The notes: generated from the sequence alone by a model not told the origin. A DNA stretch of 64,000 bases from Deltaproteobacteria bacterium (GCA_022710585.1 JAKLGV010000002.1:1-64000), one strand, 5' to 3'. Positions 36,936 to 47,050 are shown, counted from the stretch's first letter. Numbers and translations: made by a program.

Positions 36936-39623
36936 ATGCCTAAAAAGCGGATTCATGAGCTGGCCAAAGAGCTGGGTCTGGAGAGCAAGGTTCTGATCGC
37001 TCGTCTGGAAAAGATCGGCATTTCCGTTAAATCGGCGTCTTCTTCGCTGGAAGAAGACGAAGTGGAAAGAGCTAAAAAAGAGCTGACTGCCGGTGAACTT
37101 CGCGAAGTGGTCGAGCAAAGAATTAAAACCACGGTGATCAGGCGCCGCACCGTCGTGACGGCTGTGGAAAAGCCGCCGGAGGAAGAGCACGCTCCTGCGG
37201 AAGAGGAGCAGATTCCGCAAAAAGAATCCGCCGCGGAAGAGGTTCGGAAAACTCTGCCGTCTAAAGAAGAAAAGATCAAGAAAGAGAAGCCGGATGACGT
37301 CCAGGCTGAACCGCATGCCGAGAAACTGATCCGGGGGGAAGAGGCAAAACCTGCCGAACAGCCGGTATCGGAAGCGCTGAAACCTGCCGAAATACTTGCC
37401 AGGATCGAGGGTAAACCGGTTTTGCACCCGCCTGAAGAAAAAGGCCCCGCCGCGGAAAAGGTTCAAAAGGCGGAGATCAAAGAAGCACCGGGTACTCAGC
37501 CTCTAACGGAAGCGCCGGCTGCGCCTGCGAAACAGCACGTGACTTCTGTAGCGAAACCGACCATTATTACCAAACATAAAATTATCAGGCCGGAAGTCGG
37601 CAAGGCTGCTATGCCTAAAGCCCCGCTGAAACCCGGTGAAAAAGTTCCGGCGCCTCCGGTAGAGAAACCCAAGAAGAGAGGCAAATATCAGGTTGAGGTC
37701 TTTATTGAAGAAGAAAAGAAAATACCGACCAAAAAGATATTAGAGAAAAAAATAGAAAAAAGGCTCAAGAAACAGGACGATGACCAGGAGGTTGTTATCT
37801 CTAAATGGCGGGAGGCCAAAAAAGCCGCCCCGACCAGAATGAAGAAAACGGAAATCACCGTCCCCAAGGCGATTAAGCGGCGCGTCAAGATTGGAGAAGC
37901 GATTACCGTTGGTGAACTGGCCAAAAGAATGGGCATTAAGGTCAGCGAAATCATCAACAAGTTAATGTCCATGGGCGTTATGGCAACGATCAATCAGGCC
38001 ATCGATTACGATACCGCCACCCTGGTGGCCTCTGAATTCAGTTTCCAGATCGAATCGGCCGAAGTTGAATTTGATGAAACCGCTTTGAAGGCTCCTTCCA
38101 TTCCGGAAAATCTCAAGCCCCGCGCTCCGGTCGTCACTATTATGGGACACGTCGATCATGGGAAAACATCTCTTCTGGACGCGATCAGGCAGACCAATGT
38201 GACGGACGGCGAAACGGGCGGCATTACCCAGGCCATCGGCGCCTATCACGTTCATATCAATGACCGGGATATTGTTTTTCTGGATACGCCCGGACACGAA
38301 GCATTCACGGCGATGCGGGCGCGCGGAGCTCAGGTGACCGACATTGTTGTGTTGATTGTGGCCGCCGATGACGGCGTCATGAACCAGACGGTTGAAGCCA
38401 TTCACCATGCCAAGGTGGCCGGTGTGCCGATTATCGTGGCGATCAACAAAATCGACAAGCCGGGCGCCGACCCGGAAAAAATTAAACAGGCTCTGACCGA
38501 ACACGGATTATTATCGGAACAGTGGGGCGGGGATACGATTTTCTGCGAGGTATCCGCCAAAAAGAGAATCAATATCGAAGAGCTGTTGGAAATGATTCTG
38601 CTGCAGGCTGACGTGATGGAATTAAAAGCCGATCCCGATCGTCCTGTCCACGGTATCATTATCGAGGCCAAACTGGATCGCGGCCGTGGTCCGGTGGCGA
38701 CCGTCTTGATTCAGGAAGGAACGCTGCAGGAGGGAGACGCCTTTGTGTCCAAAACGGAATTCGGCCGCGTGCGCGCGCTGATTAATGATCAGGGTAAACG
38801 CATCAAAGAAGCCGGCCCTTCGATGCCTGTGGAAGTTATCGGTTTTTCCAGCGTGCCGCAAACCGGCGCGGAATTCTTCGGCGTTGAAGACGAGAAGAAA
38901 GCGCGCAGCATTTCCGATTATTGGACCAGGAAAGCCAGAGAAAAAGAACTGTCTTCCTTATCCAAGGTGACGCTGGAACAGCTCTATCAGCGAATGAAAG
39001 AGGGCGTGAAAGAATGCAACGTCATCATCAAGGCTGATGTGCAGGGCTCCATCGAGGCGCTTTCCGACGCCCTGACCAAGCTCTCGACGGATGACATCAA
39101 ACTGCGGATTATCCACAGTTCGACCGGCGCCATCAGTGAGACCGATGTTTTGCTGGCCTCCGCTTCCCAGGCGATTATTATCGGATTTAATGTGCGGCCG
39201 GATGCGCGGGTGACCGAGGTTGCCCAGCAGGAAGGCGTGGACATCAAGCTCTATGATATTATTTACAATGTGATAGCGGATGTCCGGGCGGCAATGGAAG
39301 GTCTGTTGGAACCGGAATACAAGGAAGTGGTTCAGGGAAGAGCGGAAGTGCGCGAGCTCTTCAAAGTGCCCAAGGTCGGCACGATTGCCGGCTGCCACGT
39401 GACCGACGGAAAGATCATGCGCAGCAACAATCTGAAACTTCTGCGTGACAGCGTTGTGGTTTTCGACGGAAAAATTTTATCCCTGAAGCGCTTCAAAGAC
39501 GATGCCCGGGAAGTGCTGGCGGGATTTGAATGCGGCATCGGCATTGAAGGATTTAATGATATTCATCCGGGCGACATTATTGAAGCTTATTATACGGAAA
39601 AACTGGAGAAGAAATTAGAATAG
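36936..39623 (+). CDS. infB: Translation initiation factor IF-2
   Basis: About 895 residues, delivering fMet-tRNA to the 30S subunit. The N-terminal IF2_N domain ([15 protein letters not shown]...) is followed by a long, charged, Pro/Ala/Glu/Lys-rich linker (about 60-300), a second IF2_N (about 312-365) and the GTPase domain with G1 [16 protein letters not shown]3 [15 protein letters not shown] and G4 NKIDK. Domains II-IV follow. The ATG has GGAG 10 bases upstream. Confidence 0.96.
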   Translation: MPKKRIHELAKELGLESKVLIARLEKIGISVKSASSSLEEDEVERAKKELTAGELREVVEQRIKTTVIRRRTVVTAVEKPPEEEHAPAEEEQIPQKESAAEEVRKTLPSKEEKIKKEKPDDVQAEPHAEKLIRGEEAKPAEQPVSEALKPAEILARIEGKPVLHPPEEKGPAAEKVQKAEIKEAPGTQPLTEAPAAPAKQHVTSVAKPTIITKHKIIRPEVGKAAMPKAPLKPGEKVPAPPVEKPKKRGKYQVEVFIEEEKKIPTKKILEKKIEKRLKKQDDDQEVVISKWREAKKAAPTRMKKTEITVPKAIKRRVKIGEAITVGELAKRMGIKVSEIINKLMSMGVMATINQAIDYDTATLVASEFSFQIESAEVEFDETALKAPSIPENLKPRAPVVTIMGHVDHGKTSLLDAIRQTNVTDGETGGITQAIGAYHVHINDRDIVFLDTPGHEAFTAMRARGAQVTDIVVLIVAADDGVMNQTVEAIHHAKVAGVPIIVAINKIDKPGADPEKIKQALTEHGLLSEQWGGDTIFCEVSAKKRINIEELLEMILLQADVMELKADPDRPVHGIIIEAKLDRGRGPVATVLIQEGTLQEGDAFVSKTEFGRVRALINDQGKRIKEAGPSMPVEVIGFSSVPQTGAEFFGVEDEKKARSISDYWTRKAREKELSSLSKVTLEQLYQRMKEGVKECNVIIKADVQGSIEALSDALTKLSTDDIKLRIIHSSTGAISETDVLLASASQAIIIGFNVRPDARVTEVAQQEGVDIKLYDIIYNVIADVRAAMEGLLEPEYKEVVQGRAEVRELFKVPKVGTIAGCHVTDGKIMRSNNLKLLRDSVVVFDGKILSLKRFKDDAREVLAGFECGIGIEGFNDIHPGDIIEAYYTEKLEKKLE

Positions 39624-39710
39624 AATACCGAAAGACGGTAATCTATTGAGGTATTGCGAAACGAGCTAAATTCTATTTTCCGTCAATCAACGGTTTCCGG
39701 AGAAAATTTT

Positions 39711-40049
39711 ATGGTTGTCGGTTACGGCACAATTTATCTGAGAATTCCGGAAAGCGGCTCTTTAAAAAGCAAACGAAGTGTTTTGAACCGGATTTTGAAG
39801 CGGGCGCAAAACGAATTTAATGTGTCCATCGCGGAAACAGGCCGGCTCGATAATCATCAGTTTGCCGAAGTATCTTTTGCGGTGGTTGGCAATGATTCGC
39901 GCTACATCAATGGCAAGGTTGATCATCTGCTGAGTTTTATTGAGGACTTGCAGGTAGCCGACGTTCTGGACACCAAGACGGAAATTATGGTTGTCTCCAG
40001 CTTTCTGGAATCAACCGACAGAGCAATAAGCGAGGACGATGAGTTTTAA
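39711..40049 (+). CDS. DUF503 (YlxP-like) protein
   Basis: 112 residues from ATG 39711, which has CCGGAG upstream. The sequence MVVGYGTIYLRIPESGSLKSKRS and FNVSIAETGRLDNHQFAEVSFAVVGND match the DUF503/YlxP family, which lies between infB and rbfA in many bacteria and is thought to aid ribosome or translation functions. Its exact role is unknown. It overlaps rbfA by 11 bases. Confidence 0.88.
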   Translation: MVVGYGTIYLRIPESGSLKSKRSVLNRILKRAQNEFNVSIAETGRLDNHQFAEVSFAVVGNDSRYINGKVDHLLSFIEDLQVADVLDTKTEIMVVSSFLESTDRAISEDDEF

Positions 40050-40398
40050 AAGAGCGGACAGAGTCGCCGAATTAATCCGGGCGGATATGTCCGAAATTAT
40101 CAGCAAAGAAGTGAAAGATCCGCGCCTGCATGCGGTGACGATCACGTCGGTCAAGATCTCGGATGATTTGCGCAACGCCAAGATTTATTTTGTCGAAATG
40201 GGCAGGGATGAATGCTCCGATGACATTAAGGCGGGATTGAATAAGGCCGCCGGTTTCATCCGGCGGGAACTGGGCAAGCGTCTGCAGCTGCGTTTTGTGC
40301 CGGAGCTGATGTTTGTGCACGATACGTCTTTCGGTTACGGCAACCGCATCGAAAAAATACTGGCCGAGATAGCGAAACAGGACAAGCATGATCAGTGA
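40039..40398 (+). CDS. rbfA: Ribosome-binding factor A
   Basis: A 119-residue KH-type factor for late 16S rRNA 5'-end maturation. RADRVAELIRADMSEIISKEVKDPRL and VTITSVKISDDLRNAKIYF are diagnostic. It overlaps both neighbours, indicating coupled translation. Confidence 0.95.
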   Translation: MSFKRADRVAELIRADMSEIISKEVKDPRLHAVTITSVKISDDLRNAKIYFVEMGRDECSDDIKAGLNKAAGFIRRELGKRLQLRFVPELMFVHDTSFGYGNRIEKILAEIAKQDKHDQ

Positions 40399-41338
40399 TA
40401 TTATCAAAGCCCTCCATGAGGGAGAAAGTTTTCTCATTACAGCGCATGTGCGGCTGGATGGAGACGCCCTGGGGTCGGAGCTGGCTGTGTATCTGATGCT
40501 CAGGGATATGGGCAAGAAGGCGGTTGTCTATAATCAGGATCGCACACCGGAACGCTATCAGTTTTTGCCGGCCGCGCATCATATCACCCACACCCTCAGC
40601 AATATCGAACAGTATGATACCTGCATCGTTCTCGATTGCAGTGATTTGAGCAGAGTCGGTGAGGAGGCGGAAAACATCCAGAAAATTAAGAAACTGATTA
40701 ACATTGATCATCATGTTTCCAACAACGGGTTTTGTCCGCTGAAAATGCTGGATGCCAGGGCCAGTTCCACCGGGGAACTGGTATTTCGTCTGATGCGGGA
40801 AATGCGCATTAAAATGACCAGAGATATCTGCACCAATTTATACGCGGCGATCATCACCGACACCGGCAATTTTCGCTATTCGACGACCACCAAAGAAACT
40901 TTTGCCGCGGCCGGCGTCCTCGTGGGTGAGGGCGTCAATCCCCAGCGCGTCTCGGAAAATATTTACGAAAGCGACTCCCCGGCAAGGCTCAAGCTTTTGG
41001 CCAGAGCGCTCTCAACCTTGTCGCTGGATCTGGAAAACAAGGTCGGTTCCATGGTCGTCACCCAGAAGGATTTGATGGAAGCGGGAGCCGCCTGGGAGCA
41101 TACGGAAGGTTTTGTGGATATTCCGCGCACGGTCCGGGGCATTGAAGTATCGGTTCTTTACACGCAGAGGGGTGAGGATAATTTTAAGCTCAGCTTGCGT
41201 TCCAAAGCGAAATTTGATGTGGAAAAGGTGGCCCGGAAATTCGGCGGCGGAGGCCACATTCACGCGTCTTCCTGCTGGATGAAAGGGGATATTGAAACCA
41301 TCAAATCACAGATTATCCAGGCGGTCAGGGAGCAGTAG
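40388..41338 (+). CDS. nrnA: DHH-family nanoRNase / pAp phosphatase NrnA
   Basis: 316 residues. The DHH phosphoesterase part carries RLDGDALGSELAVYLML, VLDCSD and IDHHVSNN (metal ligands); the C-terminal DHHA1 domain ends FGGGGHIHASSCWM. NrnA degrades oligoribonucleotides of 2-5 residues and dephosphorylates pAp. Its place between rbfA and truB is standard. Confidence 0.93.
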   Translation: MISDIIKALHEGESFLITAHVRLDGDALGSELAVYLMLRDMGKKAVVYNQDRTPERYQFLPAAHHITHTLSNIEQYDTCIVLDCSDLSRVGEEAENIQKIKKLINIDHHVSNNGFCPLKMLDARASSTGELVFRLMREMRIKMTRDICTNLYAAIITDTGNFRYSTTTKETFAAAGVLVGEGVNPQRVSENIYESDSPARLKLLARALSTLSLDLENKVGSMVVTQKDLMEAGAAWEHTEGFVDIPRTVRGIEVSVLYTQRGEDNFKLSLRSKAKFDVEKVARKFGGGGHIHASSCWMKGDIETIKSQIIQAVREQ

Positions 41339-41340
41339 CG

Positions 41341-42279
41341 ATGATAGATGGCGTGATCGTTATTGACAAACCGGCGGGCAAAACATCTCATGATGTTGTC
41401 AGCGCGGTTAGAAGAACGCTGGGCATCAAAAAAGCCGGCCACACGGGGACGCTCGATCCGCTAGCCACCGGTGTTCTTCCGGTTTGTCTGAATGAGGCCA
41501 CCAAGCTGGCCGGCTTTCTGACGGGCGAAGACAAGGAATACCGCGCGACCATGCTCCTGGGCGTCAGGACGGATACGATGGATACGGAAGGAAAAGTCAC
41601 CGGCCGTTCGGATCATTCCGTTACCGGGGAAGAAATAAAATCGGTCATCGACAGGATGACGGGGACGATCAAACAGATCCCGCCCGCGTATTCCGCGGTT
41701 AAGTACCAGGGCAAGCCTTTGTACAAATGGGCCAGAAGAGGGATTCAGCCGGATGTTCGGCCGAGAGACGTGACAATTCACAGCATGGCTGTTGAAAACA
41801 TATCCTTCCCTGAAGTGACGTTTCGGGTTGCCTGCTCAAAGGGCACCTATATCAGAGTGCTGTGTTCTGATATCGGCGACGTTCTGGGAACAGGGGCGTG
41901 TCTGAGCGGTCTGCGCCGTCTGCGAAGCGGTTTATTTACGGAAGAGATGGCCGTGGATTTAAATGATTATACCGGCACGGATCAAAAAGAAGCGTTGATC
42001 AAAAAAATCCTGCCGATGGCGGAGCTTTTGCCGCTGATTGCCACTATTGAACTGGAGGATCATTCGGCGATTAAACTGCGCAACGGCTGGCAGCCTTCGG
42101 TGGAAATGCTCAGGCAGCATGATCTCCCCTTGCTTAAAGCCGGTGATATGGTAAAATTCACCCACGGCGGATCTCTGCTGGCGGTTGCGGAAATGCTGGC
42201 GCCGGTTCACAGTTTTTCCGGCTTTAACGGGAAAGCACAGGCGGCCAGAATTGTCCGTGTTTTTAATAATGGAAAATAA
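41341..42279 (+). CDS. truB: tRNA pseudouridine-55 synthase TruB
   Basis: A 312-residue enzyme making pseudouridine 55 in the T-loop. The catalytic Asp lies in HTGTLDPLATGVLPVCL (about residue 40); DKPAGKTSHDVV opens the protein and IPPAYSAVKYQGKPLYKWAR is the conserved Tyr region. A C-terminal PUA-like domain follows. The start comes 2 bases after nrnA. Confidence 0.96.
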   Translation: MIDGVIVIDKPAGKTSHDVVSAVRRTLGIKKAGHTGTLDPLATGVLPVCLNEATKLAGFLTGEDKEYRATMLLGVRTDTMDTEGKVTGRSDHSVTGEEIKSVIDRMTGTIKQIPPAYSAVKYQGKPLYKWARRGIQPDVRPRDVTIHSMAVENISFPEVTFRVACSKGTYIRVLCSDIGDVLGTGACLSGLRRLRSGLFTEEMAVDLNDYTGTDQKEALIKKILPMAELLPLIATIELEDHSAIKLRNGWQPSVEMLRQHDLPLLKAGDMVKFTHGGSLLAVAEMLAPVHSFSGFNGKAQAARIVRVFNNGK

Positions 42280-42334
42280 TGAAAATTTGTAATAGACACT
42301 TAAACAATACACAATTGTAAAAGGAGGAAAAAGC

Positions 42335-42601
42335 GTGTTAAGTTCGGAAAAGAGGAAAACAGTAATTGATGAGTATCGGCTGCATGAAAAGGATACGGGG
42401 TCTCCCGAAGTCCAGATTGCTCTTTTGAGCGCCAGAATCGAGTATTTAACGGAGCATTTCAAATCGCATAAAAAAGATCATCATTCGCGCCGGGGTCTGC
42501 TCAAACTGGTCGGTCAGAGAAGAAGACTTCTCAATTACGTAAAAGAGAATGACGTAGAAAGATACAGAAACGTTATCAAACGCCTGGGACTCAGAAAGTA
42601 A
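42335..42601 (+). CDS. rpsO: 30S ribosomal protein S15
   Basis: An 88-residue S15 primary 16S rRNA binder. [33 protein letters not shown] and [13 protein letters not shown] (split across about 21-75) are conserved. The start is GTG with AAGGAGG 7 bases upstream. In E. coli the rpsO-pnp order is the same. Confidence 0.96.
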   Translation: MLSSEKRKTVIDEYRLHEKDTGSPEVQIALLSARIEYLTEHFKSHKKDHHSRRGLLKLVGQRRRLLNYVKENDVERYRNVIKRLGLRK

Positions 42602-42608
42602 AGAAAGC

Positions 42609-42698
42609 ATTCAAGGGCGGAAGGCATAAGCATATATGATCGCGGGCGCGACATCCGGAATGTCTGCGATCGTTGTCTTATGCGTTTCGCCCTTGAAT
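42609..42698 (+). promoter_or_regulatory. Long structured leader hairpin of pnp
   Basis: ATTCAAGGGCG (42609-42619) and GGCATAAG pair with CTTATGC and CGCCCTTGAAT (42677-42698). A nested GATCGC/GCGATC and GACAT/ATGTC (42638-42671) extend it into one long rod. It fills the rpsO-pnp gap. E. coli pnp has a leader duplex cut by RNase III for PNPase autocontrol; the analogous role here is inferred. Confidence 0.7.
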
Positions 42699-42737
42699 TT
42701 CCTATGGTTTGAAATTCAAAAAAATGGAGGAAAATGA

Positions 42738-44858
42738 ATGAGTAATGTATTTAGTGCGGATTTTGCCGGACGGAATATCAGCCTGAAAGCGAATTATGTC
42801 GCCGCGCAGGCTGACGGATCCATCCTGGTTTACTATGGTGATACCGTCGTTCTGATTACGGTGGTTTCGCTGAAAAGCGTGCGCGAAGGGGTGGATTTTC
42901 TCCCCCTGACGGTTGACTATCAGGAGATGACCTTTGCCGGAGGTAAAATTCCGGGCGGGTTCTTCAAAAGAGAGGGGCGTCCCAACGAGAAGGAAATTCT
43001 GACGTCGCGCATTATTGATCGGGCGATTCGTCCGCTGTTTCCCAAAGGCTATTTTTCGGAAACGCAGGTTGTCGCCACCCTGTTATCCGTGGATAAGGAA
43101 AACGATCCGGATGTCGCTTCCATGATGGCCGCTTCCGCCGCTCTGGAAATATCGGATATTCCCTTTAAAGGACCCATTGCCGGTGTGCGTGTCGGCCTCA
43201 TCAACGGTGAGTTTGTCGTCAATGCCTCGCCGGAGAGAATGAAGGAAAGCGAGATGAGCCTGTTCCTGGTGGGCCGGAAAGTCACCCCCGGCGCTTCCGG
43301 ACGTCCCTATGATGTGGAACTGGTGATGATGGAAGGCGAAGCCAAGGAAGTTTCCGAAGATAAGATTGTTGACGCCATCAAATGCGGATTGGAAGCCATC
43401 CGGCCGGTCATCGATTTGCAGGATCAGATGCGCGCGGAAATTGGCCGGGCCAAGAGGCCGGTTGAAGCGCAGGTTGAAGATGAAGAGCTCATTGCCCGTG
43501 TCAAGGATGGGGCTCTGGCCGGTTTAAAGGAAGGCTACAGCCTGCCGCGCAAACTGGAGCGCTACAGCAAGCTGGGTGAAGTCCGGGCGGCGGTTATTAA
43601 AAATATCGGTGGCGATGATGCTGCGCTGTGCAAGAAAGTTGCGGCCATCATCGAGCATCTGGAGTCCCGGATCATCCGGGAGATGATTATTCAGGAGAAA
43701 AAAAGAATCGACGGCCGGTCGTCCACGGACATCCGTCCGATCAGCTCGGAAGTCGGCGTCCTGCCGCGCGCTCACGGATCAGCCCTGTTCAACAGGGGGG
43801 AAACACAGGCGCTGGCGGCATTAACGCTGGGCACCTCTTCCGATGAACAGCGTATGGATTATGTCAGCGGCGAAGAGACAAGGTCTTTCCTGCTGCATTA
43901 CAATTTTCCTCCCTACAGTGTGGGCGAAGCAAAACCTCAGCGTAGTCCCGGTCGACGGGAAATTGGTCACGGCGCTCTGGCCCGCAAGGCTCTGGTGCCC
44001 GTTCTTCCATCAGCGGAGACGTTCCCCTACACCATCCGGATTGTTTCGGAAATTTTATCGTCCAACGGATCTTCGTCTATGGCGACGGTCTGCGGCGGAA
44101 TTTTATGCCTGATGGACGGCGGCGTGCCGGTGAAAGATATTGTTGCCGGTATTGCCATGGGCCTGCTCAAGGAAGGCGATCAGATTGTTGTGCTCTCGGA
44201 TATCCTGGGCGATGAAGATCATGCCGGTGATATGGATTTCAAAGTCTGCGGAACGGAGAAGGGCGTGACCGCCATGCAGATGGACATCAAAATCGACGGA
44301 CTGACCGAAGATATTTTGCGCAAAGCCCTGGCGCAGGCCAAAGAAGGACGCCTGCATATCATCGGCAAAATCCGCGAAACGCTGGCCGCTCCCAGAGGCG
44401 ATATTTCGCTCTACGCGCCGCGTATCACGACCGTCAAGGTGAAGGAAGATCAGGTTCGCACCGTTATCGGGTCCGGCGGCAAGAACATCCGCCAGATTAT
44501 CAGCGAGACGGGCGTCACCATTGACGTGGAGGATGACGGAACCGTTACCATCGCTTCCGCCGATGCCGAAGCTGCCGCGCGCGCGGTGGCCATGGTGAAA
44601 TGGCTGACGGAAGAAGCGGAAGTGGGCAAGATTTACCGCGGCACCGTCAAGAAGATTGTTGATTTCGGCGCGTTTGTCGAAATTCTGCCGGGGACGGAAG
44701 GTCTGCTGCATATCTCGCAGATTGCCAAGGAAAGAATCGCCAAGGTGACCGATGTATTGCAGGAAGGCGATGAAGTCATGGTCAAGGTGCTGGAAATCGA
44801 CAAGTCCGGCAAGATTCGCCTCAGCCGCAAAGAAGCTTTGGGCGCGGAAGTCCAATAG
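42738..44858 (+). CDS. pnp: Polyribonucleotide nucleotidyltransferase (PNPase)
   Basis: 706 residues: two RNase PH-like domains (about 1-210 and 305-540) around a helical domain, then KH (about 550-610, VIGSGGKNIRQIISETG) and S1 (about 618-690, GTVKKIVDFGAFVEILPG). GGKIPGGFFKREGRP and the FNRGETQALAALTLGT active-site region are intact. It degrades mRNA 3' to 5' by phosphorolysis. AATGGAGG lies just before the ATG. Confidence 0.97.
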   Translation: MSNVFSADFAGRNISLKANYVAAQADGSILVYYGDTVVLITVVSLKSVREGVDFLPLTVDYQEMTFAGGKIPGGFFKREGRPNEKEILTSRIIDRAIRPLFPKGYFSETQVVATLLSVDKENDPDVASMMAASAALEISDIPFKGPIAGVRVGLINGEFVVNASPERMKESEMSLFLVGRKVTPGASGRPYDVELVMMEGEAKEVSEDKIVDAIKCGLEAIRPVIDLQDQMRAEIGRAKRPVEAQVEDEELIARVKDGALAGLKEGYSLPRKLERYSKLGEVRAAVIKNIGGDDAALCKKVAAIIEHLESRIIREMIIQEKKRIDGRSSTDIRPISSEVGVLPRAHGSALFNRGETQALAALTLGTSSDEQRMDYVSGEETRSFLLHYNFPPYSVGEAKPQRSPGRREIGHGALARKALVPVLPSAETFPYTIRIVSEILSSNGSSSMATVCGGILCLMDGGVPVKDIVAGIAMGLLKEGDQIVVLSDILGDEDHAGDMDFKVCGTEKGVTAMQMDIKIDGLTEDILRKALAQAKEGRLHIIGKIRETLAAPRGDISLYAPRITTVKVKEDQVRTVIGSGGKNIRQIISETGVTIDVEDDGTVTIASADAEAAARAVAMVKWLTEEAEVGKIYRGTVKKIVDFGAFVEILPGTEGLLHISQIAKERIAKVTDVLQEGDEVMVKVLEIDKSGKIRLSRKEALGAEVQ

Positions 44859-44885
44859 CGCTTTACGTTTTATTTTGAATTAAAA

Positions 44886-44944
44886 AACCGTTCCGTATTC
44901 ATTGTAAAAAATGGATGCGGAACGGTTCTCTTCATAATTTTTTT
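44886..44944 (+). terminator. Terminator after pnp
   Basis: A 17-bp stem with two G-U pairs (44886-44902 with 44911-44927, core AACCGTTCCG/CGGAACGGTT) and an A-rich loop. A T-rich stretch with seven Ts lies about 10 bases further on. The As before the stem would also let it work on the minus strand. Confidence 0.65.
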
Positions 44945-45001
44945 ACGAATCCTTTCGATAAAAAATATTTTTAGTCGATCAGAATATTTCTGGCTTAAAA
45001 A

Positions 45002-45445
45002 ATGGAAAAAGTTAAAGTCTGCATTCAGAAACTTCCGGGCAATGAAGATATTTCCCTGCCCCGATACATGACGGAGCAGGCGGCGGGAATGGATATTTTC
45101 GCGGCTGTGGCCGGAGAAGAAACTATTTTGCCCGGTCAAAGAAAAAAAATTGCCACCGGCATTGCCATGGCTCTGCCTGAAGGCTATGAAGCGCAGATCC
45201 GGCCGCGCAGCGGCCTGGCCCTGCAAAACGGCATCACGCTCCTGAATGCTCCGGGCACGATTGACGCCGATTATCGCGGCGAAATCGGATTGATTGTGAT
45301 TAACCACGGTGAAGAGCCATTTGTCGTTAAAAGAGGCATGCGTATGGCACAGATGGTGGTGCAGAAAGTTTGTCAGGCGGAGTGGATGGAAACGGCGGAG
45401 CTGAAAAACACGTCCCGGGGAGAGGGCGGATTCGGCCATACCTGA
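45002..45445 (+). CDS. dut: dUTP diphosphatase
   Basis: A 147-residue trimeric dUTPase that keeps uracil out of DNA. Five motifs are visible: AAGMDIFA, RPRSGLAL, NAPGTIDADYRGEIG, RMAQMVV and the C-terminal RGEGGFGHT arm. It follows the pnp terminator after about 60 bases; no clear promoter was found. Confidence 0.96.
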   Translation: MEKVKVCIQKLPGNEDISLPRYMTEQAAGMDIFAAVAGEETILPGQRKKIATGIAMALPEGYEAQIRPRSGLALQNGITLLNAPGTIDADYRGEIGLIVINHGEEPFVVKRGMRMAQMVVQKVCQAEWMETAELKNTSRGEGGFGHT

Positions 45446-45464
45446 CTTTCTATTGGAGGATGTC

Positions 45465-45634
45465 CCCAAAAATCATTTTCGCTGCCAGCAAGCATTTTGG
45501 ATAAATTTAAGGCTTGCTTCAGGCGATCACAAAACTCGCCTTCGGCTCAGACAGTTGTAATCGCTAGTCTTCAGCTTCGCCAAAATTTATTAGCCAAAAC
45601 GCTTGCAATGGCCGCTCAAATAGATTTATTTGGG
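45465..45634. repeat. 170-bp imperfect palindromic element
   Basis: The left half (from CCCAAA at 45465) is mirrored by the right half (to TTTGGG at 45634). Matching blocks include GCAAGC-TTTTGG-TAAATTT on both arms and, near the centre, GCGAT-ACAA against TTGT-ATCGC around CTTCGG. It fills most of the dut to DUF39 gap. It contains no ORF. The form suggests a MITE-like or REP-like mobile palindrome that would fold into a long RNA hairpin. Confidence 0.6.
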
Positions 45635-45723
45635 TCAATGTGATTTTGTTTCTAAGCTTTTGCAATTGGCATCAAACAGTGGTATGAGAAACGCGTGTTG
45701 ATTGCGGAGCCGTGAATAGCGAT

Positions 45724-46893
45724 ATGAAAAAATTCAAAGTCAAGAAAACCATAAAAGAAATAAACGATAAAATCAAAGAAGGGCGGGCTGTTGTCATCAC
45801 GGCGGAGGAGATGATTGATGTTGTCGAAAGGAACGGCGACGTGGAAGCCGCCCGTAAAATAGATGTTGTGACCACCGGGACATTCGGCGCCATGTGTTCC
45901 TCGGGCGCGTTTCTTAATTTCGGTCATACATCACCCCGCATCCGCGCCTCGAAAGTCTGGTTGAATGACGTGGCGGCTTACGGGGGCATTGCCGCTGTGG
46001 ATTGCTACATCGGCGCGACGGAAGTGGCCGAGAATGATCCGCTCAACAGTGTTTACCCCGGCGAGTTTAATTACGGCGGCGGCCATGTGATCGAAGATCT
46101 GGTGGCCGGAAATGTGGTCAAACTGCGCGCGGAAGGCTACGGAACGGACTGTTATCCGGCGCGGAAATATGAGCGGAACATCACGATCAAAGATTTAAGA
46201 GACGCGGTTCTGTTCAATCCGCGCAATGCCTACCAGAATTACAATTGCGCCGTTAATCTCTCCGACAGAACCATTTACACCTATATGGGCATGCTGCGTC
46301 CCAGGATGGCCAACGCGGCCTATTCGACGTCCGGGCAATTAAGTCCTCTGTTTAATGATCCCTATTATCGGACAATCGGCGTCGGCACGCGCATCTTTTT
46401 AGGCGGAGCGCAGGGGTTTGTGGCCTGGCCGGGGACTCAGCATAATCCTCACGCGATGCGCGGACCCAACGGAGTTCCCAGAGAAGGCGCCGGTACGATA
46501 GCCGTCGTCGGTAACCTGAAGGACATGAGCCCGGAATGGCTGGCGGGCGCGAGTATTTTAGGCTACGGCGTTTCCCTTTTTGTCGGCATAGGTATTCCTA
46601 TTCCCATTCTCGACGAAGAAATGGCTTTGCACACGTCCGTAAAAGATGAAAATATCTATACGCAGATTTACGATTACAGCATGGATTATCCCAAAGGCAA
46701 TCCCAAACCGATCGCCGAAGTCAGCTACAAAGACCTGCGCAGCGGAACGATTACCATAGACGGCAAGAAAGTGATCACCGCGCCCCTCTCCAGTTACTAT
46801 AAAGCCAGACAGATCGCCCAGGTCTTAAAAGAATGGATTCTAAGCGGACATTTCCTTCTGGGAGAGTCCCAGCAAAATCTGCCTTCCGTATAA
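45724..46893 (+). CDS. Homocysteine biosynthesis protein (HcyBio, DUF39)
   Basis: About 389 residues, all one DUF39/HcyBio domain. VTTGTFGAMCSSGAFLNFGH, YGGGHVIEDLVAG and IGVGTRIFLGGAQGFVAWPG are characteristic. The Methanosarcina member (MA1821), with a ferredoxin-like NIL partner, makes homocysteine by sulfide incorporation into aspartate semialdehyde; the family is found mostly in anaerobes. The NIL-ferredoxin partner is not next to it here. The start is ATG 45724 or the in-frame GTG at 45712; neither has an ideal ribosome site. Confidence 0.87.
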   Translation: MKKFKVKKTIKEINDKIKEGRAVVITAEEMIDVVERNGDVEAARKIDVVTTGTFGAMCSSGAFLNFGHTSPRIRASKVWLNDVAAYGGIAAVDCYIGATEVAENDPLNSVYPGEFNYGGGHVIEDLVAGNVVKLRAEGYGTDCYPARKYERNITIKDLRDAVLFNPRNAYQNYNCAVNLSDRTIYTYMGMLRPRMANAAYSTSGQLSPLFNDPYYRTIGVGTRIFLGGAQGFVAWPGTQHNPHAMRGPNGVPREGAGTIAVVGNLKDMSPEWLAGASILGYGVSLFVGIGIPIPILDEEMALHTSVKDENIYTQIYDYSMDYPKGNPKPIAEVSYKDLRSGTITIDGKKVITAPLSSYYKARQIAQVLKEWILSGHFLLGESQQNLPSV

Positions 46894-47004
46894 TTCTTGT
46901 TGTTTGTTTTATCGATCCTTCGATCCACCCATTCATCATTTCTTATATTTTATCCAAATAAGACAATCGTGCCGCAATTTTACTAATTTTTAAAAAGTTT
47001 AACG

Positions 47005-47042
47005 AATATTAATCAATATTAATCAATATTAATCAATATTAA
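47005..47042. repeat. 10-bp tandem iterons AATATTAATC
   Basis: 3.8 exact copies of a 10-base unit, so all copies face the same side of the DNA helix. They end 8 bases before a TTGACT box (47051) and 65 bases before the HTH gene. They could be an operator array or an UP-element-like curved tract. Confidence 0.85.
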
Positions 47043-47050
47043 AAAACATC

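Noticed and set aside
36898..42719. Shared TTTGAAATTCAA before infB (36898) and pnp (42708)
   Set aside because: A 12-base AT-rich palindrome seen twice in 6 kb is weak evidence; no spacing or structure rule was found.
44103..44855. 250-codon open frame antisense to pnp
   Set aside because: It is a shadow of the strongly biased pnp coding strand with no ribosome site or recognisable motif.
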